A program made the position numbers and the translations under genes. Of a stretch of DNA of 64,000 nucleotides, positions 1-10,185 are shown in pieces. Within the stretch, counting starts at the first letter, position 1. Each line of letters begins with the position of its first letter. The notes beneath the pieces are model-generated. The model did not search any database, had not been told where the DNA came from, and was given only the letters and a program-made list of their open reading frames with translations. Source of the DNA: Pictodentalium vernedei (lineage: Eukaryota; Mollusca; Scaphopoda; Dentaliida; Dentaliidae); the NCBI GenBank assembly GCA_031216915.1, contig CM062291.1:30619023-30683022 (forward strand). Direction: 5' to 3'.

Positions 1-162
1 TGCTGCAAAATGTGTTTTGAAGGGGTTTGAATGATTTTACACCCTAAAAAAAAAATCACCCAACAAACACTTCTCACCCCACCACCACTCACTCCTCTAG
101 CTAAATTAGATTAGCTATAGATGCTGAATGTGACCTTAACCAATTTTATCAGGTGAGTGATT
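1..162. other. unassigned AT-rich sequence
   Basis: No repeat or coding signal recognised; includes a short A run and CACC-rich stretch. Confidence 0.4.
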
Positions 163-546
163 AAGGCCCCTTCAGGGAGCTCGGTTGCTCAGTGGTAGAC
201 TGTTGGACTTCTATGCTAGAGGTCCCGAGTTTGATCCTTGTTCGGGATGACCCACGTTGTGTCCTTGGACAAGGCACTTTATCCCAGTTGCCTACATGGG
301 GGCATGATGATGTACTGAGGCGTACTGCATGTCGATGGTGCACATGTCTTCCAACTGCTGTAACCCAGCTTGAGCAGATCTTGAACAGAGAATGTTGAGC
401 TGACAGCTGCTCGTCGATGCTCAGTGGGTCTCTCCAGGTACTCCGGCTTCCTCCACCCGTAAAACTGTCACAGTCACGATTAGCCATTGCGCATAAGTAT
501 GTGACCTTAAACATCAATAAATAAATAAATAAAAAAGGCCCCTTCA
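163..546 (+). mobile_element. full-length tRNA-derived SINE (type-2 head, tail T1)
   Basis: The SINE body is 175-534, flanked by a perfect 12-bp TSD AAGGCCCCTTCA (163-174 and 535-546). The head has an A-box-like TTGCTCAGTGG and a B-box-like GAGTTTGATCC, so it is a pol III promoter derived from a tRNA. Its anticodon arm contains GGACTTCTATG, resembling tRNA-Arg(TCT). The core holds the CTCTCCAGGTACTCCGGC motif. Tail T1 ends in AATAAATAAATAA. Such SINEs depend on a LINE for retrotransposition. Confidence 0.9.
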
Positions 547-828
547 AGCTTCTTGTTCTGTTATAGTATACTTTTTCCACTGATTAAAAAAATTGTGAGA
601 CCACATGTTGCCATAGATTTTTAGATAGTATGTCAGGGATTATTGGGACACCCCCACCTCAGGAAAAGATCAAATTTTATATAGAATCAGGTCTTAATAT
701 TTTACAAGGTGTGATGCAAATCTGTAGAATTTCATTAGTTTGAGATGTTACAATCTTTTTGCATTTGTGGGTGGAGTTAAATTCTGTCAACTCTTGATCC
801 AATGTAACAGAAAATCCCTGTCTGTATT

Positions 829-1080
829 CAGGCCAGAAAATAAGCCATCTGACATGTGCAAAATGAGGTCTCCAGAGGGTGAATTTGATGATGCTATCCC
901 ATACAGTGAGCCAGTTTATCCTCTGGGTACCTCTTTCTGTTTAGTTTGAGACTGTGATTCAGATTGAGGTTCACAGAGGGTAAATTTAGTGATGCTACCC
1001 TGCTATGCAGGGTAGCATCACTAAATTCACCCTCTAGGGACCTCATTTTGTAGATGACAGTCTGCTTATTTTCTGGCTTG
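829..1080. mobile_element. P3 hAT-like palindromic MITE
   Basis: The element starts CAGGCCAGAAAATAAGC and ends in the near-complement. It is flanked by TCTGTATT at 821-828 and 1081-1088, a perfect 8-bp TSD. The centre is a hairpin of GCTACCCTGC with its complement. An 8-bp TSD with CA(G/A)GCC termini is typical of hAT. Open frames across it are an effect of the repeat, not genes. Confidence 0.85.
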
Positions 1081-1345
1081 TCTGTATTCTTCAAATGTCA
1101 TTATTTTCTTGTCTCCAAAACATACCATATGTCTTCCCATTGGAACAAGCTCAGTGAGCTCATTTCAATTAGATGTCACAATAGGGCTGAATGATATTGT
1201 AAACAGAATACCGGTATCGGTATTCAGAAAAATATCATGGTATACCAGTACATCGAAAGACTGTTCAGATATCTAAAAATATGAACCAGAATCAGGACTT
1301 TTGCCATCACAGTGGAACAAATTAACATGCCTTGATGCAATTCGA

Positions 1346-1584
1346 ATAACCCTTTACCCAATGCACACGATATCAGAATTTATTATTTTAAATATTAGTT
1401 CATCAAATTTTTTCAAAAAATTTCAGCAAAACATCATGTGACCCCAATTCATTGGAATGAGTTCATTCCAATAAGGGGTCACATGATATGGTTTCGTAGA
1501 ATTTTTTTTTTTAAATATTTTTTCAACTTCTGAATTTGTATATTACGTGGCAGATGTGGCCAATTCATTTGGAAAAGAGAGGAT
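1346..1584. mobile_element. P1a MITE, degenerate
   Basis: Left end AACCCTTTACCCAATGC followed by the P1a hairpin (ATGTGACCCC...GGGGTCACAT). The right TIR is eroded and both TTAA flanks are mutated. Confidence 0.65.
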
Positions 1585-1697
1585 TGTATTCATTCAGGAC
1601 TGCAGTTAAAACTCAAGACATCTTGAAAATTAAATTGTTGGGAAATAAATAATGATGATAAATCACTATTTTTGTCATTACACCAGTATTCAATCCA

Positions 1698-2055
1698 TGG
1701 GAGCATCTTGGCTCAGTAGGTAGAGATGCAGGCTGCAAGCCGAGAGGTACTCTGTTCAAATTCTGCCTGTGACAACTGCGTTATGCCCTTGGGCACATGT
1801 GGGGGGCAGGATGGCTCTATGTACTAAGGCAAACTGCACATCGATAGTGCACCTGTCTTCAACCAACAGGTGCACCTGTCTTCAACCAATGCTAACCCTG
1901 ATTGTGTGGAGTTAGTACATTGGGGGGTCTGACAGTTGCATGCCATTGCTTGATGGTTCTCTCCAGGTATTCCGACTTGCTCCACCCATAAAACTGACAA
2001 AAGGTGACCCTGACTGGTGAAAGTGTCATTAAACCCCAATAAATAAACGAATAAT
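1698..2055 (+). mobile_element. SINE with type-1 tRNA head and tail T2
   Basis: The head GGCTCAGTAGGTAGAG...GCAGGCTGCAAGCCGAGAGG is tRNA type 1, but the 3' end is tail T2, ending CCCCAATAAATAAACG. This head and tail pairing differs from the copy at 6582-6949. A 26-bp stretch around 1842-1890 is duplicated in tandem. Confidence 0.75.
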
Positions 2056-2387
2056 TCAAGTTACTGGTTTGAATACGGGTATGTATCGATTCATCGATAT
2101 ACTGTGGAGGTGGAGCCCTACGTCACAAGCTATGTTTCCAAGACAAAAAATGAAAAATATTGTCTCATCATTCAAGAAATGTTTTTGCAAGTGTTGTCTA
2201 CTCTTCGTGAATCAAACTGAGTAACGACTTTACAATCGAAATCAAATCTCAAAGCTTTGCAGGACCCTAAGTCCAGAGAATTTAAATTTTTCCAAATCAT
2301 GATAATTCTGGCTACATCATGTCAGATCACCTGTTTTTAGAAGGTTAGAAGTCTGAAATAGAGGTTCACAAAACAGTTCTTACTTTA

Positions 2388-2613
2388 TACAGAATTTATA
2401 ATTATCGATGGTATGCATGTCTTCATCCAATCTAACCTTGCCTGTGCTGCAGTGTGGAGCTACGATGTTGGGGAGCTGGCAGCTGCTCGTCGTTGCTCGG
2501 TGGTTCTCTCCAGGTACTCCAGCTTCTGCCACCTGTAAAACTGACACCGACATGATATGACCTTGGCTGTTAAAGTGCGTTAAAACCCTAATAAATAAAT
2601 ACAGAATTTATAA
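2388..2613 (+). mobile_element. 5'-truncated SINE, tail T2
   Basis: The body is 2402-2599, flanked by a perfect 14-bp TSD TACAGAATTTATAA (2388-2401, 2600-2613). It lacks the promoter head. Five-prime truncation with a long TSD fits target-primed reverse transcription by a LINE. Confidence 0.85.
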
Positions 2614-2825
2614 ACCTCATTCACTAAACTGGATGTCCACTGATGTTTAACAAGGCACCAATCAGAATTAGTGGACAAGGTTTCTAAATATTTGATATAA
2701 AATAGGATGAATTTGAGATCTGTTTTATCACATGATTATGATTATACTGTGTAAATATTGTACATCGATTAATATTGGCAGATTCATATTATTTCAATGC
2801 AACTATCTCACAGTAGCAGCGAAAA

Positions 2826-3039
2826 CAAGCCAGAAAATAAGCAGACTGTCATATCTTCAAAATGAGGCCCCCAGAGGGTGAATTTACCCTCTGTTTACCT
2901 CAATCTGAATCAGGATCTCAAAACTAAACAGAAAGAGGAACCCAGAGGATAAATTGACCCACTGTATGGGATAGCATCATCAAATTCATCCTCTGGGGAC
3001 CTCATTCTGCAAATGTCAGACTCCATATTTTCAGGCCTG
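2826..3039. mobile_element. P3 hAT-like MITE
   Basis: Starts CAAGCCAGAAAATAAGC and ends TTTTCAGGCCTG. The 8-bp flanks AGCGAAAA and AGCAGAAA match at 6 of 8. The central hairpin is deleted relative to other copies. Confidence 0.7.
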
Positions 3040-3055
3040 AGCAGAAATGGAAATT

Positions 3056-3091
3056 CCCCCCCCCCCCCACCCCCCCCCACCCCCCCACACA
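3056..3091. repeat. C-rich run with CA repeat
   Basis: Nearly pure C tract followed by ACACACAC, just outside the P3 end. Confidence 0.8.
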
Positions 3092-3267
3092 CACACTTTT
3101 TCAGATCACATGTATCGTTCTCAGTCCCACCACCACTGACCCCACACTTACACTTGAAAATGAAATTACCCATGGATGTTTTTTATTCAACAATCATTTA
3201 TTATTGTTCAACACCTTTGTATAATGTACATAGCAGACGACAATTGCCCAAACAATTCTGAAATAAT

Positions 3268-3396
3268 TATAAGAAATTATTTCTTGCTCAAAAACATAGC
3301 TTATGAACCCTCAATGGAATGAGCTCAGAAAGCTCATTCTAGTGAGAGATCGTAAATCATGTTTTTGAGTAATTACATAAAAATACAATTATTACC
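3268..3396. repeat. palindrome related to P1b
   Basis: GCTCAAAAACATAG on the left and ATGTTTTTGAGTAA on the right surround a GGAATGAGCTC...GAAAGCTCATTC core. It is a decayed P1b hairpin without clear TIRs. Confidence 0.5.
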
Positions 3397-3562
3397 ATTA
3401 CCACCCCCCCCCCCCCCCACCCCCTCTCCACTTTCTGTTCTTTTTTTTTGTTCTGCCATTACTGCAGTCCCACAAACCACAAAGGTAATTACGACATGAT
3501 TGCATGTGAACCTATTACACCCATTGTATATTTCAGAATGTGATAGATGCTAGAAATACCGA

Positions 3563-3670
3563 GGGGTCATAACCTATGTTTTTGAGACAGAAACTGAAAA
3601 AAAATAATGAAAATTAATTGGCGATTTTTGAGAATAGCACTGGCTGGTTTTGACCTTGGTAAAGGGTTAA
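3563..3670. mobile_element. P1b right half
   Basis: GAGGGGTCATAACCTATG through GGTAAAGGG and TTAA (3667-3670). The left half is missing. Confidence 0.6.
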
Positions 3671-4104
3671 AGAACTAGTTTCACAATGTGAGAGATATTT
3701 CTTAACTCTTAATTTTACTATACACATGAAAATGGCACATTTTCTATATGCAATCAAGATATATTTACAAGCACAGAAAAAACTAGTTATTTATTGCAGT
3801 TTATCATAGTTATCTGTGTATTTGTTAGCAAATTTATGCTAGTGTGTGTACTCGCACATTTAAATATCAATAATTTTATGGCCTGTATTTTTGTGGAGAA
3901 ACAAATTATAAACAACTAGAAAATTGTAATTTGTTGACCAAATTACGGGCTTTCCCAACTTATTAATGTGAAAAAGAAGGCGGTTTTGTGTACACATGAA
4001 ACTATCAGCCATATTAATTATTTAACTCGATTTTTCTGTACATTAATGATGAATTGTCAGGGTTTACTTTGTGTGTACGCACTAGTGTTTTTGAAATCTA
4101 GTCA
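3671..4104. other. unassigned AT-rich sequence
   Basis: No repeat family or convincing ORF recognised. Confidence 0.35.
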
Positions 4105-4952
4105 GTAAAGTGTTTGAAATTAACCCTTTCCAAAATGATAGAAAAAGCAACCAAAGATGGCTAATTTTGGCATTTTCAAACGGTACTCTTATTCTCGCCC
4201 TCATTGCGCTTGAAGGTTAAATCTGAGATTAAAAAGTAAACAGTTGCTTTCTTCCACAATCATTGTTGCATCTATCCATACCAAAATAATTGTTACAACA
4301 ACCTTGTAATTAGAGAAATTTGCCCTTGAAGTTGGTCAATTTTGAAGAAAAAATCTATATTCATGTCATTTTTGGCCAATGGGGGGGTTAATGTTGAAAG
4401 ATTTGATGATGATTGTGGTGTATCATATTATGCTCTAACTGTGTAGAAAATTTGAGCTAAATAACTGTAAACAATTTTGAGACATTCGAAAAAAGGTGAA
4501 ATTTTGACGGTTTTGGCAGAATATTTTGAAAATACGCATTTTCACAGACATGGCAAATGGAATTTTGCGAGTTCCCATGGTGCTACATAAGTATGCCAAA
4601 TTTAGTTGAAATCATTCAGCTAGTTTTCGAGCTATGCCACAGACAAAATTAGGGGGAAAAAAAAAATTCAAAAAAAAATAACAAGGAAAGATTTTTTGAA
4701 ATTTAAGAATAACAATAGTCTTCGTTTGGGAAAGCCTAAAAAAATAACAAGGAAAAAGTTTTTGAAATTTAAGAACAACAATAGTCTTCGTTTGGAAAAG
4801 CCTAAAAAAATAACAAGGAAAGATTTTTTGAAATTTAAGAATAACAATAGTCTTCGTTTGGAAAAGCCTAAAAAAATAACAAGGAAAAAGTTTTGAAATT
4901 TAAGAATAACAATAGTCTTTCCCAAACAAAGTTTGGGAAAGCCTAACTAATC
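4105..4952 (+). mobile_element. Q element with ~66-bp tandem repeat near its end
   Basis: It begins with ACCCTTTCCAAAATGA and ends in the hairpin CTTTCCCAAACAAAG/TTTGGGAAAG. Reverse-orientation relatives occur at 43005-43660 and 44200-44890. About four units of ~66 bp (4680-4900; TTTAAGAATAACAATAG with TTCGTTTGG) keep open frames on both strands, so these ORFs are repeat artefacts. The superfamily is not known. Confidence 0.6.
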
Positions 4953-4955
4953 CTG

Positions 4956-5392
4956 AGTTTCTATGAGTAGAAATTGGAATGCAGTTTGTATCATGATAAT
5001 GATACTGCTTTCGCAATCCACTTATTTGCAGAGGTCATCTAATGAGAAAGCCTCTCCCCCCCCCCCCCCCCACCTTGACTCATCCCTCTCCTACTCTCCT
5101 CCAAATCTCCTGGCATTTGAACACAAACTGTTGTATGATATCCTTGATTGGCATCCCCAATTAAATATTAACCTTTTTCCTCATGCATTCCTCATCAACT
5201 TATCTTGTGATATTTTTCATCCCATCCTTCCATAAATTTTTCAAGGATTCTTATTTCTGCTATGCAAATATTTGGGACATTCTAAAATGAAATGTTCCAG
5301 GGTCTACCACGAGAAACTCAAATTTGTTTTTAAAATGTCTTTTTCCAAGTAGAGGAGAATTTCCAATTCTGCCAAGTTTCTATCATGACATG
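4956..5392. other. unassigned sequence with a C tract
   Basis: Contains a poly-C run near 5057-5070. No protein family recognised. Confidence 0.35.
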
Positions 5393-5505
5393 TTTTATAT
5401 ACGATGCACGATGGCTCTTTAGTCAGGGCATTGGACTTTAGACTGAAAGGTTCATGTTTTAATCCTGACCAACATGTGTCCGAGAGCAAGGCAATTAAGC
5501 CTTAA

Positions 5506-5755
5506 CTGGGAGAGTGTTAAATTATTTTCGGTCATCAAAATTTATTCACTAGTCTTTGGCATGTTGCAATTTATGGGAGAGCGCCAAACGGCCAAACGGC
5601 ACTCTCCCATACATTGCAACAAGGCAAATCCATACAGTTGAAATAATTTCAATTCAAAGATAATATGCAGCACATCCACAGAATATGAAGCATTTAAATT
5701 GTCGTACCTACACTTCAGAATAAAGCCCAAATATGGACTTCCAGCACTATATCAG
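5506..5755. mobile_element. P2 palindromic MITE nested in SINE
   Basis: TTAA flanks at 5502-5505 and 5756-5759. TIR CTGGGAGAGTG/...CAGCACTATATCAG. The central hairpin is ATGGGAGAGCGCC with its complement. Confidence 0.75.
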
Positions 5756-5759
5756 TTAA

Positions 5760-5984
5760 GGACTTAATTCCAGTTTTGATCACTTTTTACTGCAGCCATA
5801 CATGTGCCTCTACATGCTGGCTCTGGGGAAACTAGCATGTTACATTCTTAATACCATAGCATTTGTTTCTGTGCAAGTCTTGGCTGCCTACATAGGCAGC
5901 CAAGACTTGCCTAGAAACAAGTGCAAAGCCAAAGACTGTCAAAATGTTGAAAAATATGTTTAAAACTCCCCTGACCCTTAAGGG
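5760..5984. mobile_element. palindromic segment P7
   Basis: The core is GCAAGTCTTGGCTGCCT, a short loop and the complement, at 5873-5922. It is bounded by TTAA at 5756-5759 and 5985-5988. The same core occurs at 55135-55180. True ends are unclear. Confidence 0.5.
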
Positions 5985-6240
5985 TTAATCCTGATTGCCT
6001 GCATGGGGGTATAGTTGTGTTGTGTACTTACTTATACTGCATGTCGATGGTGCACTTGTCTTCAACCAATGTTAACCCTGCTTGTGTTGAGTTAGCACGT
6101 TGGGGAGTCAGACAGATCTTCTCCATTTTTTGGTGGTTCTCTCCATGTACTCTGGCTTCCTCCATCCATAAAACTGTTTGACACGAGGTGACCCTGGCTG
6201 TCAAAATTGTTGTTAAACTCCAGTAAATAAATCTGTTTGA

Positions 6241-6499
6241 TATACTTTTTATTTTCCCCACGGGAACCACAGAAGTGAAGCAGTGCCTGTTCACTGCAGT
6301 AAACAGGCTCTGTTTTACTGGTAAAATAGGACCCAGTCACCAATGCTTGGGAATTGCAAACCCTCTCTAAAATGGGCAACATGGCTTATTAATGCTCACC
6401 CCTGGTCTTGAGTTGATACTCATGTTGTGGTCATGATTAGCCATTGTGCAAAAATATGTGACCTTAAACACTAATAAATAAATAAATATACTTTTTATT
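6241..6499 (+). mobile_element. SINE-B with 13-bp TSD
   Basis: The body is 6254-6486 between TATACTTTTTATT at 6241-6253 and 6487-6499. The head contains GTGAAGCAGTGCCTG and a CTGTTTACTGCAG-like palindrome and is unrelated to the tRNA heads. Tail T1 (GCCATTGTGC...AAACAC) is shared with the tRNA SINEs, suggesting a common LINE partner. Confidence 0.85.
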
Positions 6500-6569
6500 C
6501 AACACTTTTCATATTCTCAGTCATCTTTTTGCGTAAAATTTTATCTGTTCTAACTGTTGTAAAGATTCT

Positions 6570-6961
6570 TTCACTATGATATAGGGATCGCGGTGGCTCA
6601 GTAGGTAGAGGTGCAGGCTGCAAGCCGAGAGGTCCTGAGTTCGAATCCCACCTGCGGCAACCGCTTTGTATCCTTGGGCAAGACACTTCATCTCCATTGC
6701 CCGCATGGGGGCACGGTGCCGCCGTGTACTAAGGTGTACTGCACGTCGATGGTACGCATGTCTTCAACCAATCTAACCCTGCCTGTGCTGCAGTGCAGAG
6801 TTACGATGTTGGGGAGCTAGCAGCTGCTCGTCGTTGCTCGGTGGTTCTCTCCGGGTACTCCAGCTTCCTCCACCCGTAAAACCGTCACGGTCATGATTAG
6901 CCATTGTGCATAAATATGTGACCTTAAACATCAATAAATAAATAAATAATTCACTATGATA
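6570..6961 (+). mobile_element. full-length tRNA SINE (type-1 head, tail T1)
   Basis: The body is 6582-6949, flanked by a perfect 12-bp TSD TTCACTATGATA (6570-6581, 6950-6961). The A box is TGGCTCAGTAGG and the B box GAGTTCGAATCC. The core motif is CTCTCCGGGTACTCCAGC and the tail is (AATA)n. This is the best reference copy of the family in the window. Confidence 0.92.
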
Positions 6962-7319
6962 GTTGTCTGTAAGAAATCTGAAAATTGAAGTAATATTTGA
7001 ATTTATCTGGCTGGGTTCCATGAGTCATGGAAATTGGAAAACTTGAAAATTCCTGCCCCTTGAAAAGTCATGAAATATAGTAATTTCTAAAAAAAATAAA
7101 TTAGATAAGTTTTGGAACAATCTTTTTTGATGCTCAAATAACTGGTCTTCAACCAAATTTGACCAGCTGCCCTTAGCCTTACTGGACCAGCAATTTCACT
7201 GAAGAAATTTAAAGGAAAATAACATAAAAAAATCACTAAAACTGAGACATCACTAATTGGAGCAGTAAAGAAAGAACAAACTGATAATTTTGGTGAATTA
7301 AAAAGAGACAGACTTCAAC
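6962..7319. other. unassigned sequence
   Basis: No repeat or gene recognised; short TGAAAAGTCATGAAAT-type stretches only. Confidence 0.35.
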
Positions 7320-7323
7320 TTAA

Positions 7324-7527
7324 CCCCCTGCGCACTGATGTTGAAATATCTAAAGTTCATGGTGCAAATATTTCCCATAATGCAACTAGAAATTTAACCA
7401 ATTCAATCTTGTTTGACAGAGCTCAATGAGCTCTGTCAAACAAGATTGAATTGGTTAAATTCCCAGTTGCATTATGGGAAAAATGGCTACTTCAAATCTG
7501 GATATTTCGACATCAGTGTGCAGGGGG
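7324..7527. mobile_element. P4 palindromic MITE, intact
   Basis: TTAA at 7320-7323 and 7528-7531. TIR CCCCCTGCGCACTGATG and CATCAGTGTGCAGGGGG are near-perfect complements. The central palindrome is TTGTTTGACAGAGCTC, a 4-nt spacer and the complement. Arms extend to CATAATGCAACT. Confidence 0.88.
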
Positions 7528-7574
7528 TTAAATTGACCTTGGTGTTTCCACATAATTTACAGATTGGATAGTTG

Positions 7575-7834
7575 AAGAAGAAACAAGGTGCAATGCCACC
7601 GGTATCCCCCGCCAATGTTTCTGAGTTGAAAAAAGTGGGAAAAGGCCCATAACTCTAGAAAAAAATGGACAAAACCTGTTACTTGTGAATATCCTTTCCC
7701 CTATGGTGGTCTATCGGCATACCAAAGATTATTTAAATCCAACATCCACTGACTGAGATATGAAGGTGCAAAGTTGTTACGGACGGATGGACCACATTTC
7801 TATATCCCCTGCAAACTCCGTTTTGGCGGGGGAT
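7575..7834 (-). mobile_element. H3 Helitron-like repeat end
   Basis: On the minus strand it begins TATCCCCCGCCAAAACGG followed by CCATCCGTCCGT, the same layout as H2 and H4. A relative is at 47400-47630. The far end is unclear. Confidence 0.5.
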
Positions 7835-7847
7835 AAAAAAAATTCAC

Positions 7848-7987
7848 CATTACCATATCATGTGAAACCGCATTGGAACGAGTGAATCGAGACCAGTCGA
7901 ATAGGGGGTCACATGATATGATTTTGTTGAAATTGTGGGGAAAAATAATTAAAATAATAATTTTGTTATAGTGTGCATTGGGTAAAG
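7848..7987. mobile_element. P1a MITE remnant
   Basis: Contains ACCATATCATGTGAAACC, a decayed GGAACGAG core and GGGTCACATGATATG. The right end is GCATTGGGTAAAGAG. Confidence 0.55.
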
Positions 7988-7996
7988 AGCAAACAA

Positions 7997-8617
7997 TCTC
8001 TCATCTGGGGCCAAAACTATAAAACTTTTAAAATTGTATTTTCTAGAATTGTATTTTCTAGTTATGACTTTAAATGGGTTGAAATGAACCATTCGCATTT
8101 TCAAAGATGTGACAATTTGCCAGTTGGCAAATTGTCACATCTTTTAAAATGCTGATGATTCATTTTAGTCAGTTATATTTATTTATTTATTTATTGGTGT
8201 TTAAGGTCACATACTTATGCACAATGGCTAATCGTGACCGTGACAGTTTTACGGGTGGAGGAAGCCGGAGTACCCGGAGAGAACCACCGAGCAACGACGA
8301 GCAGCTGTCAGCTCCCCAACATCGTAAATCCGCACCGCAGCATAGGCAGGGTTAGATTTGTTGAAGACATGCGCACCATCGACGTGCAGTACGCCTCAGT
8401 ACACAGCGTCATCGTGCCCCCATGTAGGCAATCGGGGCGAAGTGTCTTGCCCAAGGACACAACGCGGTTGCCGCAGGTGGGATTCGAACTGAGGACCTCT
8501 CGGCTTGCAGCCTGCACCTCTACCAACTGAGCCACCGCGCCCCCTAGTTATATTAATAGGTAGCAAATACAATTCTAGAAAATACAATTGTAAACGTTTT
8601 GTAGTATTGGCTCCAGG
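7997..8617. mobile_element. palindromic MITE P8 interrupted by a SINE
   Basis: The left arm has AAAATTGTATTTTCTAGAATTG and the right arm (8566-8596) the complement. The inner hairpin AAGATGTGACAATTTGCC with its complement is at 8104-8143. The SINE (8180-8545) lies in the right arm. The arms contain many AT-rich repeats, so the ends are approximate. Confidence 0.55.
8171..8554 (-). mobile_element. full-length tRNA SINE (type-1 head, tail T1)
   Basis: The body is 8180-8545 on the minus strand, flanked by the 9-bp TSD AGTTATATT (8171-8179, 8546-8554). The head reads GGGGCGCGGTGGCTCAGTTG with B box CAGTTCGAATCC. Promoter boxes are near-consensus, so this looks young. Confidence 0.9.
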
Positions 8618-8624
8618 TTACAGA

Positions 8625-8627
8625 ATG

Positions 8628-8682
<55 letters not shown>

Positions 8683-9066
8683 TTTGAGTTCAATGACATT
8701 TTATGTAGCCAAGCCAGAAAATAAGCAGACTGTCATCTGCAAAATGAGGTCCCCAGAGGGTGAATTTAGTGATGCTACCTTGCACAGCAGGGTAGCATCA
8801 CTAAATTTACCCTCTGTGAACCTAAATCTGAATCAGGGTCTCAAAACTAAACAGAAAGAAGTACCCAGAGAATAAATTGGCCCACTGTGTGGGATAGCAT
8901 CATCAAATTCACCCTCTGGGGACCTCATTCTGCAAATGACAGACTGCTTATTTTCAGGCCTGTCTGCAGCCAGGGTCACCCACCTCATGTCTGACAGTTT
9001 TACGAGTGGAGGAAGCCAGAGTACCCAGAGAGAACCACTGAGAGCAACCGCCAGACTCTCCAGCGT
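8625..9066 (-). mobile_element. SINE tail/core (T2) with long TTTA tract, split by P3
   Basis: The (TTTA)n tract at 8629-8685 is the SINE tail. The T2 sequence GTTCAATGACATTT runs to the P3 element at 8710, and the core resumes at 8963. The 5' head is lost at about 9066. Confidence 0.7.
8710..8962. mobile_element. P3 hAT-like MITE nested in SINE
   Basis: CAAGCCAGAAAATAAGC to GCTTATTTTCAGGCCTG. The flanks TATGTAGC and TCTGCAGC match at 6 of 8. The central hairpin is GATGCTACCTTGC with its complement. Confidence 0.8.
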
Positions 9067-9155
9067 ACTAATTCTGCACTCTCTCATAAATTGTAACAAA
9101 GCAAAAACATGTGAACAAATTTGGGTGTTCCCAAAAAATTTTGCAGTCTACCAGT
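9067..9155. mobile_element. P2 right-half fragment
   Basis: TGCACTCTCTCATAAATTG followed by CAAAGCAAAAACATG and CTACCAGTAAAT match the P2 right arm. Confidence 0.5.
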
Positions 9156-9254
9156 AAATTTGATCCGGTAAATTTTAGACATATTCAGTTTCCACTGAAA
9201 TAACTTGTATTTTATGAGTTTGGAAATGAAATCTGAAACTGAAAGGCTAGTTGA

Positions 9255-9483
9255 CCCTTTACCCAATACAGGCGATATCAAAATTTATTATTTTAAAATA
9301 TCATTTTTTTAATTTTTCAAAAATTTCAACAAAACCATATCATGTGACCCCTCATTGGAACAAGCTCGTTCCAATGAGGGGTCACATGATATGGCTTTGT
9401 TGATATTTTTGAAAAATAATATTTTTTCAACTGCTGAATTTGCATATTATGCGGGTGGATGTGGGCGATTCGTTAGGTAAACG
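9255..9483. mobile_element. P1a MITE
   Basis: Left CCCTTTACCCAATAC (TTGA flank), right TTAGGTAAACGG with TTAA at 9484-9487. Loopless core GGAACAAGCTCGTTCC with arms CCTCATTGG and CCAATGAGG. Confidence 0.8.
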
Positions 9484-9544
9484 GTTAATCAAGTTATTCT
9501 CACTGCAGTTGAAAATTGTAAGATAAATCTATCATCACTATATG

Positions 9545-9893
9545 CGGGAGCACGGTGGCTCACTGATTACGGCATTGAACTTCTAACCGAAGGGCCCATG
9601 GTTTGATTCCCGCCAGAAGTAACTGCATTGTATCCTTGGGCAAGGCACTTCATCACGATTGCCCACATGGGGGAATGGTGGCGCTTTGTACTAAGGCGTA
9701 TTGCATGTTGATGGTGCACCTGTCTTCAACCAATGCTAACCCTGTTTGTATGGAGTTAGTAAGTTGGGGGGTCTGACAGTTGCTCACCGATTCTCTTCAA
9801 GTACACCGGCTTCTTCCATCCGTAAAACTGTCCGACACGAGGTGGCCTTAGCTGTCGAAAGTGTCATTAAATCCCAATAAATAAATTAAATAA
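9545..9893 (+). mobile_element. tRNA SINE (type-2 head, tail T2)
   Basis: Head GGCTCACTGATTACGGC...TGAACTTCTAACCGAAGG with a B-box-like GGTTTGATTCC. Tail T2 contains GACACGAGGTGGCC and AAGTGTCATTAAA before AATAAATAAATTAAAT. I could not identify a clear TSD. Confidence 0.8.
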
Positions 9894-10032
9894 TCTTCAC
9901 TGTGTTTATCTACAAAATGTTGCTTCGGTCTCGCTCTTGTTGCTGAGGCTGTATCTTAAGTCATTAAGATATAGCCTTAGAAACATAAACTAAACTATGA
10001 TACATTTTGTCGTAAACACAAAGGAGATTATT

Positions 10033-10185
10033 ATCATCCTTGATGGGTATCTGGGTGGGATGGGGAAATCTCACCCGAGGGGCAAGATATTTGAGCCAGA
10101 CACGAGAATTGCCGAGTGTCTGGCTCAAATATCTTGGCCCAAGGGTGAGATTTACCCATCCCACCAAGATAGACATCAAGGATGA
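10033..10185. repeat. 153-bp inverted repeat
   Basis: ATCATCCTTGATG at the left end and its complement CATCAAGGATGAT at the right. Inner arms include ATATTTGAGCCAGACAC and its complement, with a loop near GAGAATTGCC. It has no obvious TTAA or TIR flank and is not seen elsewhere here. Confidence 0.8.

Larger units (their letters stand above)
1182..2120. mobile_element. hAT-like element nested in P1b
   Basis: It starts TAGGGCTGAATGATA and ends TGGAGCCCTA. The flanks are TGTCACAA (1174-1181) and CGTCACAA (2121-2128), an 8-bp TSD with one mismatch. It carries a P1a MITE and a SINE inside it. TAGGGCTG termini with 8-bp TSDs are characteristic of hAT MITEs. Confidence 0.7.
1090..2228. mobile_element. 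P1b MITE split by a hAT-like element
   Basis: The left arm (1090-1181) and right arm (2121-2228) are the two halves of a P1b hairpin, with TTGTCTCCAAAACAT on the left and ATGTTTCCAAGACAA on the right. A hAT-like element (1182-2120) sits between them. The outer TTAA ends are eroded. Confidence 0.6.
5404..6234 (+). mobile_element. SINE (type-2 head, tail T2) split by two insertions
   Basis: The head is at 5404-5501 and the core plus tail at 5985-6234. The flanks GTTTTATATAC (5393-5403) and GTTTGATATAC (6235-6245) form an 11-bp TSD with one mismatch. The SINE is interrupted at TTAA by P2 (5506-5755) followed directly by another palindromic segment. Confidence 0.7.

Noticed and set aside
4668..4925. 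opposed ORFs of 85 and 66 codons
   Set aside because: Both strands stay open because the ~66-bp repeat length is a multiple of three.
6582..6660. functional tRNA gene
   Set aside because: A and B boxes are present but the stems do not fold into a proper cloverleaf, and the SINE core and tail follow directly.
8629..8687. stand-alone TTTA microsatellite
   Set aside because: It is the expanded tail of a minus-strand SINE.
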